Assembly: GCA_903935205.1 (NCBI GenBank)
Contig: CAIZQU010000109.1
Location: 40,210-104,209, forward strand
Source: an uncultured cyanobacterium
GTDB lineage: Bacteria > Cyanobacteriota > Cyanobacteriia > PCC-6307 > Cyanobiaceae
Direction of reading: 5' to 3'
DNA: 64,000 bases
Positions 26,607 to 35,021 of this stretch are shown here, in pieces. The notes beneath the pieces were generated by a model, which saw only the letters and a program-made list of their open reading frames with translations, ran no database searches and was not told where the DNA came from. How positions within the stretch are numbered: position 1 is the first letter of the stretch; each line of letters begins with the position of its first letter. A program made the translations under genes and the position numbers.

Positions 26607-27732
26607 CGCCAGCGGCGGGCCGCCCGGTCCGTTCGGCCGCCGCCGCCGCCGCCAGGGCCACCAGCTCATCGAGGGAGCGCCCCTCCAGCAGGGCCGCCAC
26701 CCGCGCCCGGGCCTCGGCGCTGGCGCAGGCCTCCGGCCGCACACAGCCCTGCACGCAGGCTGTGGCGCAATCGATGCTGGCGGCAGGGGCCGAAGCGGCC
26801 TCCAAGGGCGGCTCCGGGGTGGCGCTGGAGAGATCCTGAAGGATCGCGGGCGGCGGTGGCGTTGCCTCCAGCCCCAGCAGCTCGGGCGCCAGCACCCCCT
26901 CGAACACCACGGCCGCCGGTCCGGTCATCAGCACCGGCGCTCCATCGCCGGCCCATTCGATCCAGAGGGGGCCACCGGGCAGGTCGAGCCGGGCGCGGCC
27001 CTCGCAGAGGCCGAGCCGATGGCAGGCCACCAGGGTGGCGCAGGCGCCGGTGCCGCAGGCGAGGGTGGGGCCCGCCCCCCGCTCCCAGACGCGCATCCGC
27101 AGGTGGTCGGGGGCGATCAGTTGCACGAAGTGCACGTTGGTGCGGGCCGGGAAGGCGGGGTGGACCTCCAGGGCCGCGCCCCAGCGCTCCAGATCGATGG
27201 CATCGAGATCGGTCACCGGAATCACCACATGGGGATTGCCCATGCCGGCGGCCGCCACCGTGAAGCGTTCCCCCGCCGCCTCCAGCTCCCCCTGGGGCAG
27301 GCCCGCCGGACCCAGGGGCAGGGTGGTGGGAACGGTGGCCGGTTCGAGGAAGGGCGGTCCCATGTCGACCCGGATGCCGCCATCGGCCATCAGTTCGGGC
27401 ACGATCCTTCCGGCCAGGGTCTCCACCTGCCAGCGGCGGCCGGGGCCATCGCCGTCGTTGTCGGCCAGGAAGCGGGCCAGGCAGCGGATGCCGTTGCCGC
27501 ACATCTCCGGTTCGCTGCCATCGGCGTTGAAGATCCGCATCCGCAGTTCACCGCCCTGGCGGGGCGGCAGGGCCAGGATCACCCCATCGCCCCCCACGCC
27601 GAAGCGGCGATCGCAGAGCCTGGCCACCAGCTCGGGGGTGAGGCCGAAGGCGGTGTCCGGCTCGCTGAGGTCACGGCCATCGAAGATCAGGAAATCGTTG
27701 CCGAGTCCCTGGTATTTGCTGAACTGGAGCAC
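26599..27732 (-). CDS. dapF: Diaminopimelate epimerase with Cys-rich C-terminal extension
   Basis: A 377-residue protein whose first ~285 residues are a complete DapF, converting LL- to meso-diaminopimelate for lysine and peptidoglycan. The two catalytic cysteines are in EPEMCGNGIRC and LACGTGACATL. The family normally ends soon after VLMTGPAAVVFEG. Here about 90 further residues follow: a Pro/Ala linker, a C-x3-C-x3-C-x5-C cluster (DCATACVQGCVRPEAC) and a helical LLEGRSLDELVALAAAA. The start is 30 nt from the divergent hfq start. The extension overlaps the cysteine desulfurase gene. Confidence 0.93.
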   Translation of the reverse strand: MLQFSKYQGLGNDFLIFDGRDLSEPDTAFGLTPELVARLCDRRFGVGGDGVILALPPRQGGELRMRIFNADGSEPEMCGNGIRCLARFLADNDGDGPGRRWQVETLAGRIVPELMADGGIRVDMGPPFLEPATVPTTLPLGPAGLPQGELEAAGERFTVAAAGMGNPHVVIPVTDLDAIDLERWGAALEVHPAFPARTNVHFVQLIAPDHLRMRVWERGAGPTLACGTGACATLVACHRLGLCEGRARLDLPGGPLWIEWAGDGAPVLMTGPAAVVFEGVLAPELLGLEATPPPPAILQDLSSATPEPPLEAASAPAASIDCATACVQGCVRPEACASAEARARVAALLEGRSLDELVALAAAAAAERTGRPAAGDG

Positions 27733-27761
27733 AACCGCCGGGGCCGCTACGGGTCGATCCT

Positions 27762-28001
27762 ATGCAGAGCTTCTTCGAGCAGCGCACACCGCGACTCGAT
27801 ACCTCCTCCCCCAGCGTGCGTCACCTGCAGGATCTGATCCGCAGCCGCAGCCTGGTGCACATCGAGATGAGCGGTGGCCAGACCCTGACCGGCCAGATCA
27901 AATGGCAGGACCACCAGTTCATCGCCCTGCAGCCGGATCCGACCCTGCCGCTGGTGCTGGTCAACCGGGAGCGGGTGGCGCTGCTGCGCAGCCTGGGTTG
28001 A
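27762..28001 (+). CDS. hfq: Cyanobacterial Hfq (Sm-like protein)
   Basis: A 79-residue Sm-fold protein. It begins with VRHLQDLIRSRSLVHIEMSGGQTLTGQIKWQDHQFIAL, the Sm1 segment, followed by PLVLVNRERVALLRSL, the Sm2-like segment. Cyanobacterial Hfq differs from the enterobacterial form at RNA-contact residues and in Synechocystis is linked to type IV pili and motility. The ATG at 27762 is 30 nt from the dapF start, so both genes share a short divergent promoter region. It is followed by leuS after 42 nt. Confidence 0.88.
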   Translation: MQSFFEQRTPRLDTSSPSVRHLQDLIRSRSLVHIEMSGGQTLTGQIKWQDHQFIALQPDPTLPLVLVNRERVALLRSLG

Positions 28002-28043
28002 GGCGGGCTGTGGCACGATCGGCCTCCTGCTGACCAGCCCCCC

Positions 28044-30686
28044 GTGAGCGACCCACGCCGCTACCAGCCGGACCAGATCGAGCGCCGCTGGCAGCGGCAC
28101 TGGGCCGAGCAGGGTCTGGATAACACCCCCGATCCGGAGGGGGAGAGCTTCTATGCCCTGTCGATGTTCCCCTATCCGTCGGGGAACCTGCACATGGGCC
28201 ATGTGCGCAACTACGTGATCACCGATGTGATCGCCCGCCACGCCCGCATGCGCGGCTGCCGCGTGCTCCATCCGATGGGCTGGGATGCCTTCGGCCTGCC
28301 GGCGGAGAATGCCGCGATCGAGCGGGGGGTGGACCCCGGCGACTGGACCGACCGCAACATCGCCGCGATGCGCGAGCAGTTGCGCCAGCTGGGCCTCTCG
28401 ATCGACTGGGATCGGGAGGTCACCACCTGCCACAGCGATTACTACCGCTGGACCCAGTGGCTGTTTCTCCAGTTCCTCGATGCCGGCCTCGCTTACCAGA
28501 AGGAGGCCACGGTGAACTGGGATCCGATCGACCAGACCGTGCTCGCCAACGAGCAGGTCGATGGCGAGGGTCGCTCCTGGCGCTCCGGCGCCCTGGTCGA
28601 GAAGCGCCAGCTGCGCCAGTGGTTCCTGCGGATCACCGATTACGCCCAGCAGCTCCTCGATGACCTCGACCAGCTCCAGGGCTGGCCGGAGCGGGTGCGC
28701 ACCATGCAGGCCAACTGGATCGGTCGCAGCCAGGGCGCCGAACTGTCCTTTCCCCTGGCCGGCGACCACGCCGAGCTGGGGGGGATCACCCTGTTCACGA
28801 CCCGCCCTGACACGGTTCATGGGGCCACCTACGTGGTGCTGGCCCCGGAGCATCCCCTGGTGCCACGCCTGACCAGCCCCGGCCAGCGGGAGGCGGTGGC
28901 CGCGTTCTGCGATCTGGTCGGCCGCCAGAGCGACCTGGAGCGAACCGCCGAGGACCGACCGAAGCGGGGGGTGCCCCTCGGGGCCCAGGTCCGCCATCCG
29001 GCCACAGAGGACCTGATTCCGGTCTGGATCGCCGATTACGTGCTCGCCGACTACGGCACCGGCGCCGTGATGGGGGTTCCGGCCCATGACCAGCGCGATT
29101 TTCTGTTCGCCCGCCAGTACGAACTGCCGATCCGGCCGGTGATCGTGCCGGCCGGCGGCGATGGGCGGCCGGTGGAGGGCTGCGCCTGGACCGAACCCGG
29201 GGTGTTGATCGGTTCCGGTCGCTTCGATGGCCTGGCCAGTGGCGAAGCCAAGGAGGCGATCACCGCCGCCGCCGAAGCCGAGGGCTGGGGGCGGGCGCGG
29301 ATCCAGTACCGCCTGCGCGACTGGCTGATCTCACGCCAGCGCTACTGGGGCTGCCCGATCCCGGTGATCCACTGCCCCGATTGCGGCGTGGTGCCGGTGC
29401 CGGCGGAGCAGCTGCCGGTGGAGCTGCCCCGGGATGTGGCCTTCAGCGGCCGTGGCGCCTCGCCGCTGGCCCAGCTGGAGAGCTGGGTGAATGTGCCCTG
29501 CCCGTGCTGCGGCGCGGCGGCGCGGCGGGAGAGCGACACGATGGATACCTTCATCTGTTCGAGCTGGTATTACCTGCGCTATAGCGATCCTCACAACACG
29601 GCCTTGCCCTTCGGTCGCGATGCCGTGGATCGCTGGCTGCCGGTGGATCAGTACGTGGGCGGGATCGAGCACGCCATTCTGCACCTGCTCTACTCGCGCT
29701 TCTTCACCAAGGTTCTCCGCGATCGCGGCCTGCTCGGCTTCAATGAACCCTTCCAGCGGCTGCTCACTCAGGGAATGGTGCAGGGGATCACCTACAAGAA
29801 CCCCCAGACCGGCAAATACATTGCCCCTGCAGATGTCAGCGATGCTGATGATCCCCGTGATCCGATCAGCGGCGACAAGCTGGAGGTGTTCTACGAAAAG
29901 ATGTCGAAGTCGAAATACAACGGCGTTGACCCCGCCGCCGTGATCGATCGCTACGGCGCCGACACGGCCCGGATGTTCATCCTCTTCAAGGCGCCGCCGG
30001 AGAAGGATCTCGAGTGGGATGACGCCGATGTCGAGGGGCAGTTCCGCTTTCTGCAGCGGCTCTGGCGCCTGGTGGAAGGGGCGGCCGGCCGGGGGCTGGG
30101 TCTGCGGGGCTGGCCCGAGGCCGCTGCCCCTGCTGCGGAACCCGATTCCGGCACCGCAGGCGCCGCCGCCGGCCCGTCTGCTGCGCCGGAGCCGGCGGCG
30201 GCGGAGCGGGAGCTGCGTCGCGCCGTGCACACCGCCATCGCGGCCATCAGCGAGGACCTCCGCGGTGACTACCAGTTCAACACCGCCATCTCCGAGCTGA
30301 TGAAGCTCAGCAACGCCATGGCCGAGCACCTGGAGGCCAGCGGGACCGGAGTGGCCCGGGAGGCACTGGCCTCCCTGCTGATCCTGCTGGCCCCGTTTGC
30401 GCCCCACCTGGCCGAGGAGCTCTGGAGCCGTCTCGAGGGCCCCGGCAGCATTCACCGCCAGCCCTGGCCCCAGGCCGATGCCGCCGCCCTGGCCCGCGAC
30501 ACGATCCCGCTGGTGATCCAGATCAAGGGCAAGGTGCGCGGCAGCCTCGAGGTGCCCGCCGACGCCGACCGCGCCACCCTGGAGCGGCTCGCCCTGGCCA
30601 GTGAGGTGGCTGCCCGCTGGCTGGAGGGCAAGGCCCCCAGCCGGGTGATCGTGGTGCCCGGCAAGCTGGTCAACCTGGTGCCCTGA
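28044..30686 (+). CDS. leuS: Leucyl-tRNA synthetase
   Basis: An 880-residue class I synthetase that charges tRNA-Leu. The HIGH-type motif is in [14 protein letters not shown], the editing domain in [24 protein letters not shown] and [16 protein letters not shown], and the KMSKS motif in [14 protein letters not shown]. The anticodon-binding C-terminus ends [13 protein letters not shown] 40-residue Ala/Pro linker (about 681-721) separates catalytic and anticodon domains. The start is GTG at 28044. Confidence 0.97.
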   Translation: MSDPRRYQPDQIERRWQRHWAEQGLDNTPDPEGESFYALSMFPYPSGNLHMGHVRNYVITDVIARHARMRGCRVLHPMGWDAFGLPAENAAIERGVDPGDWTDRNIAAMREQLRQLGLSIDWDREVTTCHSDYYRWTQWLFLQFLDAGLAYQKEATVNWDPIDQTVLANEQVDGEGRSWRSGALVEKRQLRQWFLRITDYAQQLLDDLDQLQGWPERVRTMQANWIGRSQGAELSFPLAGDHAELGGITLFTTRPDTVHGATYVVLAPEHPLVPRLTSPGQREAVAAFCDLVGRQSDLERTAEDRPKRGVPLGAQVRHPATEDLIPVWIADYVLADYGTGAVMGVPAHDQRDFLFARQYELPIRPVIVPAGGDGRPVEGCAWTEPGVLIGSGRFDGLASGEAKEAITAAAEAEGWGRARIQYRLRDWLISRQRYWGCPIPVIHCPDCGVVPVPAEQLPVELPRDVAFSGRGASPLAQLESWVNVPCPCCGAAARRESDTMDTFICSSWYYLRYSDPHNTALPFGRDAVDRWLPVDQYVGGIEHAILHLLYSRFFTKVLRDRGLLGFNEPFQRLLTQGMVQGITYKNPQTGKYIAPADVSDADDPRDPISGDKLEVFYEKMSKSKYNGVDPAAVIDRYGADTARMFILFKAPPEKDLEWDDADVEGQFRFLQRLWRLVEGAAGRGLGLRGWPEAAAPAAEPDSGTAGAAAGPSAAPEPAAAERELRRAVHTAIAAISEDLRGDYQFNTAISELMKLSNAMAEHLEASGTGVAREALASLLILLAPFAPHLAEELWSRLEGPGSIHRQPWPQADAAALARDTIPLVIQIKGKVRGSLEVPADADRATLERLALASEVAARWLEGKAPSRVIVVPGKLVNLVP

Positions 30687-30853
30687 ACAGGCACCGGGCC
30701 TGCGGCGCGGCTCTCGGCCATCACTGCAGCCTGAGACCTGTGCCGGCAGCCGCCAACGCCCCGGGACCGATCACCCCAGCCTGCGGGTGATCGCTATCCA
30801 GCGGCCGGGACCCTGCCCGCGGCCTGGCGGGCTCGCCGTCCTCCGGCGCTGCC

Positions 30854-32482
30854 TCAGCCGGCCTGGCGGAAGCGCAGGGAGGCCGGATCGCCCCAGGAGC
30901 CTTCCGCCACCAGTCCCCGCGGGTTGTGGCAGAGGTGGCGGAGGGTCCAGAACAGCGGTTCGGGGCTGGCCAGCTCCAGGGCAGCGGCCAGCTCCTGCAG
31001 GGAGCGGGGCTGGCCATCGGCCAGCAGGGCCTCCAGGCGCCCCTGCAGGCTGAGCACCACGGCGGCGGCCTTCTTGCCGGCTTCGACCCCGGGCTGGTGG
31101 TAGGCATTGACGTCGATCAGCTCGGCGTAGAGCCCCACCGCCCGCTCGAACAGGGCGATCAGGGCGCCGAGGGAGCGTTCATCAAAACGGCGCACCGTGA
31201 TCGAGAGGTTCTGGCGACCCCCTTCGGTGAGGGCGGCACGGGTGCCCTGCAGGAAACCCTCCAGGAAATCCTGCGGATGCTCCTGGCCGATCGGACCGAT
31301 GTCGGCGGGGTCATCGAGGGCTTCGATGAAGGTGACGAAGAAGTTGTCGAGACCATCGCGCAGCTGCTGCACATAGGCGTGCTGATCGGTGGATCCCTTG
31401 TTGCCATACACCGCCAGGCCCTGGTGCACGGTGGCCCCCTGGCGATCGAGGTCCTTGCCCAGGGATTCCATCACCAGCTGCTGCAGGTAGCGGCTGAACA
31501 CCTCCAGGCGGTCGCGGTAGGGGAGCACCACCAGATCGCGGCGACCCTTGCCATCGCCGGCGGCATACCAGGCGCTCGCCATCAGGGCGGCTGGATTGGC
31601 CAGCAGCTCCGGTCGGCGGGTGGCGGCGTCCATGGCTGAGGCGCCGGCCAGGAAGGCGTGGATGTCAGCGCCGATCAGGCTCCCCGGCAGCAGCCCCACG
31701 GCGCCGGTGATGCTGGTGCGGCCGCCGACCCAGTCCGGCAGGTCGAAGCGGGCCAGCCAGTTCTCGCGGACGGCGAGCTGGTCGAGCTGGCTGCCGGCCA
31801 TGGTCACCGCCACGGCCTGGCCACTCCAGCTGCCGCCCAGGGCTTCCAGCCGCGCCCGGGCCTGCTCCATGCCGATCCGCGGCTCCGGCGTGCCGCCGGA
31901 TTTGCTCACCACCACCACCAGGGTGGTGCGCAGGCGATCGCCGAGGGCGGCCAGGGTGCGGCTCATGCCCTGGGGATCGACATTGTCGAAGAAGTGGAAG
32001 GGCAGGCCCCGGCCCTCCTGCTGCAGGGCGCGGATCATCAGCAGCGGACCGAGGCCCGAGCCGCCGATGCCGATCCACAGCACACCGCTGAACGGTTCGC
32101 CGTTCGGCGCCCGCCGTTCGCCGGCCAGCACCGCGGAGCCGAAGGCGGCGATGGCGTCGATCTCGGCGCTGACGTGGGCGCCGGCGGTGGGGTCCGGAGC
32201 CAGGCTGGGGGTGCGCAGCCAGTAGTGCCCGACCTGCCGCCCCTCGTCGGGGTTGGCGATCGCGCCACCCTCCAGCGCTTCCATGGCGGCGAAGGCCTGC
32301 TCAAACCGGGGGGTGAGGGTGTCGATCGTCTCGGCGGTGATGGCCATCCGGCTGACATCGAGCCAGAACCCCTCGGCCGGGTCATGCCAGAGCAGGGAGC
32401 AGAACCGCTGCCAGAGCCCGCTGGAATCGTGGCCATCCAGGGGGGGAAGGGTTGTGGGCGTCAGCGGTGGCATAGGGGACAT
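30854..32482 (-). CDS. pgi: Glucose-6-phosphate isomerase
   Basis: A 542-residue Pgi that interconverts glucose- and fructose-6-phosphate, linking glycolysis, the Calvin cycle and glycogen. Landmarks: GVLWIGIGGSGLGPLLM, VVVSKSGGTPEPR, GGRTSITGAVGLLP, VYGNKGSTDQHAY and VNAYHQPGVEAGKKAA with the active-site lysine. The ORF is open to 33496, but that part is antisense to the next gene. Starts at 32482 (MSPMPP) and 32473 (MPPLTP) are both possible. It converges on leuS. Confidence 0.95.
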   Translation of the reverse strand: MSPMPPLTPTTLPPLDGHDSSGLWQRFCSLLWHDPAEGFWLDVSRMAITAETIDTLTPRFEQAFAAMEALEGGAIANPDEGRQVGHYWLRTPSLAPDPTAGAHVSAEIDAIAAFGSAVLAGERRAPNGEPFSGVLWIGIGGSGLGPLLMIRALQQEGRGLPFHFFDNVDPQGMSRTLAALGDRLRTTLVVVVSKSGGTPEPRIGMEQARARLEALGGSWSGQAVAVTMAGSQLDQLAVRENWLARFDLPDWVGGRTSITGAVGLLPGSLIGADIHAFLAGASAMDAATRRPELLANPAALMASAWYAAGDGKGRRDLVVLPYRDRLEVFSRYLQQLVMESLGKDLDRQGATVHQGLAVYGNKGSTDQHAYVQQLRDGLDNFFVTFIEALDDPADIGPIGQEHPQDFLEGFLQGTRAALTEGGRQNLSITVRRFDERSLGALIALFERAVGLYAELIDVNAYHQPGVEAGKKAAAVVLSLQGRLEALLADGQPRSLQELAAALELASPEPLFWTLRHLCHNPRGLVAEGSWGDPASLRFRQAG

Positions 32483-32692
32483 GGGGACGGGCTGGCGCCT
32501 CAGCGCTCGGCTGGCGGCATCCAAGCCCATCCAGCGCCGCGCTGGGAATCCCCTGAGCCGCTGCGCCCGGCGGTTGTGTGGTCCACCCGACAGACCGAAC
32601 CGAGACCGGCACTGGCTCCGGGCGATTCCTGAAAGAATTAAGACGACGACTTTGCGGAGGTCTGTCTGTTCCGACCCCTGCTCCAGGTTCCG

Positions 32693-33544
32693 ATGGGCGG
32701 CATCTTGAAGCTCCTGATGCGACGCGACCGCCTGGTCCCTGCCATGGGGGTGGGGTTGGGCTGTGTGTTGGCCGCCATTCCCCTCGGCAGGGCCGTGCAC
32801 CAGGCCCTCTACCGCCCGCTGCTGCCGAGCGGCGTGCCGGCATTCGGCAGCACCCCCACGGGAGGGTTCGCCAGCCGACCGCCCAGCGAGGGTCTGCGGC
32901 CTGATCCGATCGACTTCAGCACCGAGGAGCTGCGTGAACTGAATCGCCGTTTCGGTGTGCATGGACCCCAACCCCATCTGGCCCAGCTGTTCACCGCCGG
33001 CATCGACAACCTCCAGCCGCTGCGCAGCCGCACCCTTGTCCGTCTCGAGGAGCTGCGCCCTCTGATCCTGGTGGAAGCCCATCGCCACCAGCTCAATCCG
33101 ATGCTGCTGGCGGCTGTGCTGTTCGACGAAATGCAGCATGCCAAGCCCGGCGAGAACACGCCGATCGCCGCTGCTTCGGGGTTGTTCCACACCCATGGCC
33201 CGGCCCAGCTGGGGGTGGGCGAGATGGTCAAACAGGGGCTCCTCAGCGCCGATGCCAGCCCGGAGGAGATCGAGCAGGCGCGCCTGGAGCTGCTCGACCC
33301 GGAGCGCAGTGTGGCGCTGCTGGCCAGCAAATTCGTGCGGCTGAGGGCCGCCCTTGACCTGCCCCAGCAGCGGCAGCTGATGGCCAGCCGTTCGCCGCGG
33401 GATGCCAAGGCCCTGGCAACCCTGGCCTATCTGCACAACGGCAAGCTCGACTATCCGGGTCGGGTGCTGCGTTACATGCAGGACCCAGAACTTCACGCCC
33501 TGATCTATGGCAGCCGCAACCGACCCACCAGCCCAATGATCTGA
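32693..33544 (+). CDS. Membrane-anchored lytic-transglycosylase-like protein
   Basis: A 283-residue protein with an N-terminal membrane segment or signal anchor (LVPAMGVGLGCVLAAIPLG). Its helical domain contains LILVEAHRHQLNPMLLAAVLFDEMQHAKPGE and AAASGLFHTHGPAQLGVGEM, which resembles the SLT lysozyme-like fold (a catalytic-type E in FDEM and a GPAQLGxGEM segment). It may cleave or bind peptidoglycan outside the membrane, but this is inferred from pattern only. The end contains ATLAYLHNGKLDYPGRVLRYM, like the NxG/Y region of SLT enzymes. It is divergent from pgi and is followed by a repeat-rich gap. Confidence 0.7.
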   Translation: MGGILKLLMRRDRLVPAMGVGLGCVLAAIPLGRAVHQALYRPLLPSGVPAFGSTPTGGFASRPPSEGLRPDPIDFSTEELRELNRRFGVHGPQPHLAQLFTAGIDNLQPLRSRTLVRLEELRPLILVEAHRHQLNPMLLAAVLFDEMQHAKPGENTPIAAASGLFHTHGPAQLGVGEMVKQGLLSADASPEEIEQARLELLDPERSVALLASKFVRLRAALDLPQQRQLMASRSPRDAKALATLAYLHNGKLDYPGRVLRYMQDPELHALIYGSRNRPTSPMI

Positions 33545-33694
33545 TCGAGGCCACCTCGAAACAGGCCAGTTCCCGCCGGTTGCGCTGCGTGAGGCTCCTT
33601 GTTCTCGGCAGTGATGCAGGCTGAGGTGGGTGCCTTTTACTGGACAGGGAAAGCGCGAATCTTCGCGGTGGCCTCTGTTCTGGGCAGATCTGGC

Positions 33695-33830
33695 CTGTTC
33701 TGTTCCTTTCTGTTCTGTTCCTTTCTGCCCTTATCTGACCTGACCCGATCTGCCCTTATCTGACCTGACCTGACCTGACCTGACCCGATCTGAGCCGACC
33801 TGAGCTGCCCTGAGCTGCCCTGATGCGCTG
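33695..33830. repeat. Tandem array of 15-bp and 5-bp units
   Basis: Two exact 15-mers CTGTTCTGTTCCTTT (33695-33709, 33710-33724) are followed by about twenty pentamers from 33731, mostly TGACC with CGATC, TGCCC, TTATC and TGAGC variants. The pentamer frame is kept throughout. The array ends 40 nt before composite repeat copy C. Confidence 0.9.
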
Positions 33831-33869
33831 GCCAGATCAGCGGATCCGATCATCAGAGCGGCTGGGTAC

Positions 33870-34129
33870 CTCTGGCGCATCGAGCGACACAGCGGGCCCC
33901 GAACAGACACAGATCCGATCCGGCGCCTGGCGCGGCACCATCCTGGGACCCGGGAGATCGACAAGACCGCAGAGCTTTCGCCGTGGGATCCAGTGCTGTG
34001 AAACCCTTCTGCCCATGGGTGTGGGGCCAACATCTCGGAGCGGATGAGAATCCCTTCAGACTCTGATTCGCTCCATGGCGAAATCACAGCATCGATCTGG
34101 GGGCAATACGGCTACGCCCCACAGGCTCC
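33870..34129 (+). repeat. Composite dispersed repeat, copy C
   Basis: Module 1 (33870-33983, 114 nt) aligns without gaps to copies A and B. Shared blocks include CGAACA, CCGATC and (A/G)(T/G)CCTG(A/G)GAC. Module 2 (34007-34129, 123 nt) aligns without gaps to copy A, sharing TTCTGCCCAT, GCGGATG and TACGGCTAC. The modules are separated by 23 nt with no tandem array inside; the array lies upstream instead. Confidence 0.8.
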
Positions 34130-34148
34130 CCGATCAGCCAGCCGGGCT

Positions 34149-35021
34149 TCAGCAGATCACACCGAGGGCCGCGAGCCGGCGGCGCAGGGCGGTCCAGTCG
34201 AAGCTGCGGGGATCGGAGCGCTCCAGACCGAGATCCACATGACGGTGGGTGGTGATCGCCTCCGGCGCGATCGGATATCGGCCCATCCAGTCCGCCAGCA
34301 CCACCGCCAGGGCGTCGTACTGGGCGCTGCTGTAACCGCTGTGGGAGGGGCCGTCATCTTCGCCATCGAGGGGGGTTTCGAGGCTGATGTGCAGGGCGAA
34401 ATTGTTGACCGAGCCACTCACCTTGGGGCTGGTCATCGCCCATTGACCCTGGAAGGCGGAGTAACCGGCACCGAAGGCGCGCTTCTCGGGCGGCACGGTG
34501 TCGACCACCTGGCCATCACCACCGATCAGGGTGTGATAACTGACCTGCTGGGCATCGTCAGGATGGTGCGTGCGGAAGGTGTTGATCGCCGATTCCATCC
34601 CATAGACGGTTTCATGGAGCACCACCAGCCGAGGCCGGGGATCGAGGCGGTTGCCGCCGATGTCCTGGCGAAGGCGCTCGCCGTAGTTGCTCGGATCGAT
34701 CACCACCCGCTGGCGCCGTTGGGGCAGGCGGGCGAGCAGCCCCTGCAGGCGGGCTTCCTCCTCGGCATCGCGGGTCGGGCAGACCTGCCGCAGGGGTGAC
34801 GTCCAGGTGGCCTGGCCGGGGGGCGCGCTGATCCGGCGACGGGGCTGGGCCGGACTGGGTCGGGGACCCTCCGCCAGCAGATCGATCAGGGAGGGGCGAT
34901 CGCCGGGTTGGTCCGCCAACCGCTGCAGCAGGCCGCGGGACAGCCAGAACAGGCCCCCGAGGCTGAGGGCGGTGGCACCGGCGAGGGCGACCAGCAGGGG
35001 GCGGCGGCTCTGGGCGTTCAC
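34149..35021 (-). CDS. N-acetylmuramoyl-L-alanine amidase (Amidase_2 type)
   Basis: A 290-residue protein with an N-terminal membrane anchor (LLVALAGATALSLGGLFWL) and a C-terminal amidase_2/PGRP-like domain that cuts the bond between muramic acid and the stem peptide. Zinc-site candidates are the histidines in LVVLHETVYGMES and ITTHRHVDLG; VSYHTLIGGDGQVVDTVPPEKRAFGAG and NFALHISLET are typical of the family. The start is GTG at 35021, overlapping the M61 gene's stop (GTGA), so translation is coupled. Confidence 0.9.
   Translation of the reverse strand: MNAQSRRPLLVALAGATALSLGGLFWLSRGLLQRLADQPGDRPSLIDLLAEGPRPSPAQPRRRISAPPGQATWTSPLRQVCPTRDAEEEARLQGLLARLPQRRQRVVIDPSNYGERLRQDIGGNRLDPRPRLVVLHETVYGMESAINTFRTHHPDDAQQVSYHTLIGGDGQVVDTVPPEKRAFGAGYSAFQGQWAMTSPKVSGSVNNFALHISLETPLDGEDDGPSHSGYSSAQYDALAVVLADWMGRYPIAPEAITTHRHVDLGLERSDPRSFDWTALRRRLAALGVIC

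Larger units (their letters stand above)
33545..34148. other. Repeat-filled intergenic region
   Basis: These 604 nt between the transglycosylase-like gene and the amidase gene carry no credible ORF. They hold a T/C-rich tandem array (33695-33830) and composite repeat copy C (33870-34129), which ends 19 nt before the amidase stop. The first 150 nt show nothing notable. Confidence 0.7.

Noticed and set aside
32483-33496. N-terminal extension of pgi to 880 aa
   Set aside because: Antisense to the transglycosylase-like gene; Pgi homology starts at about 32482.
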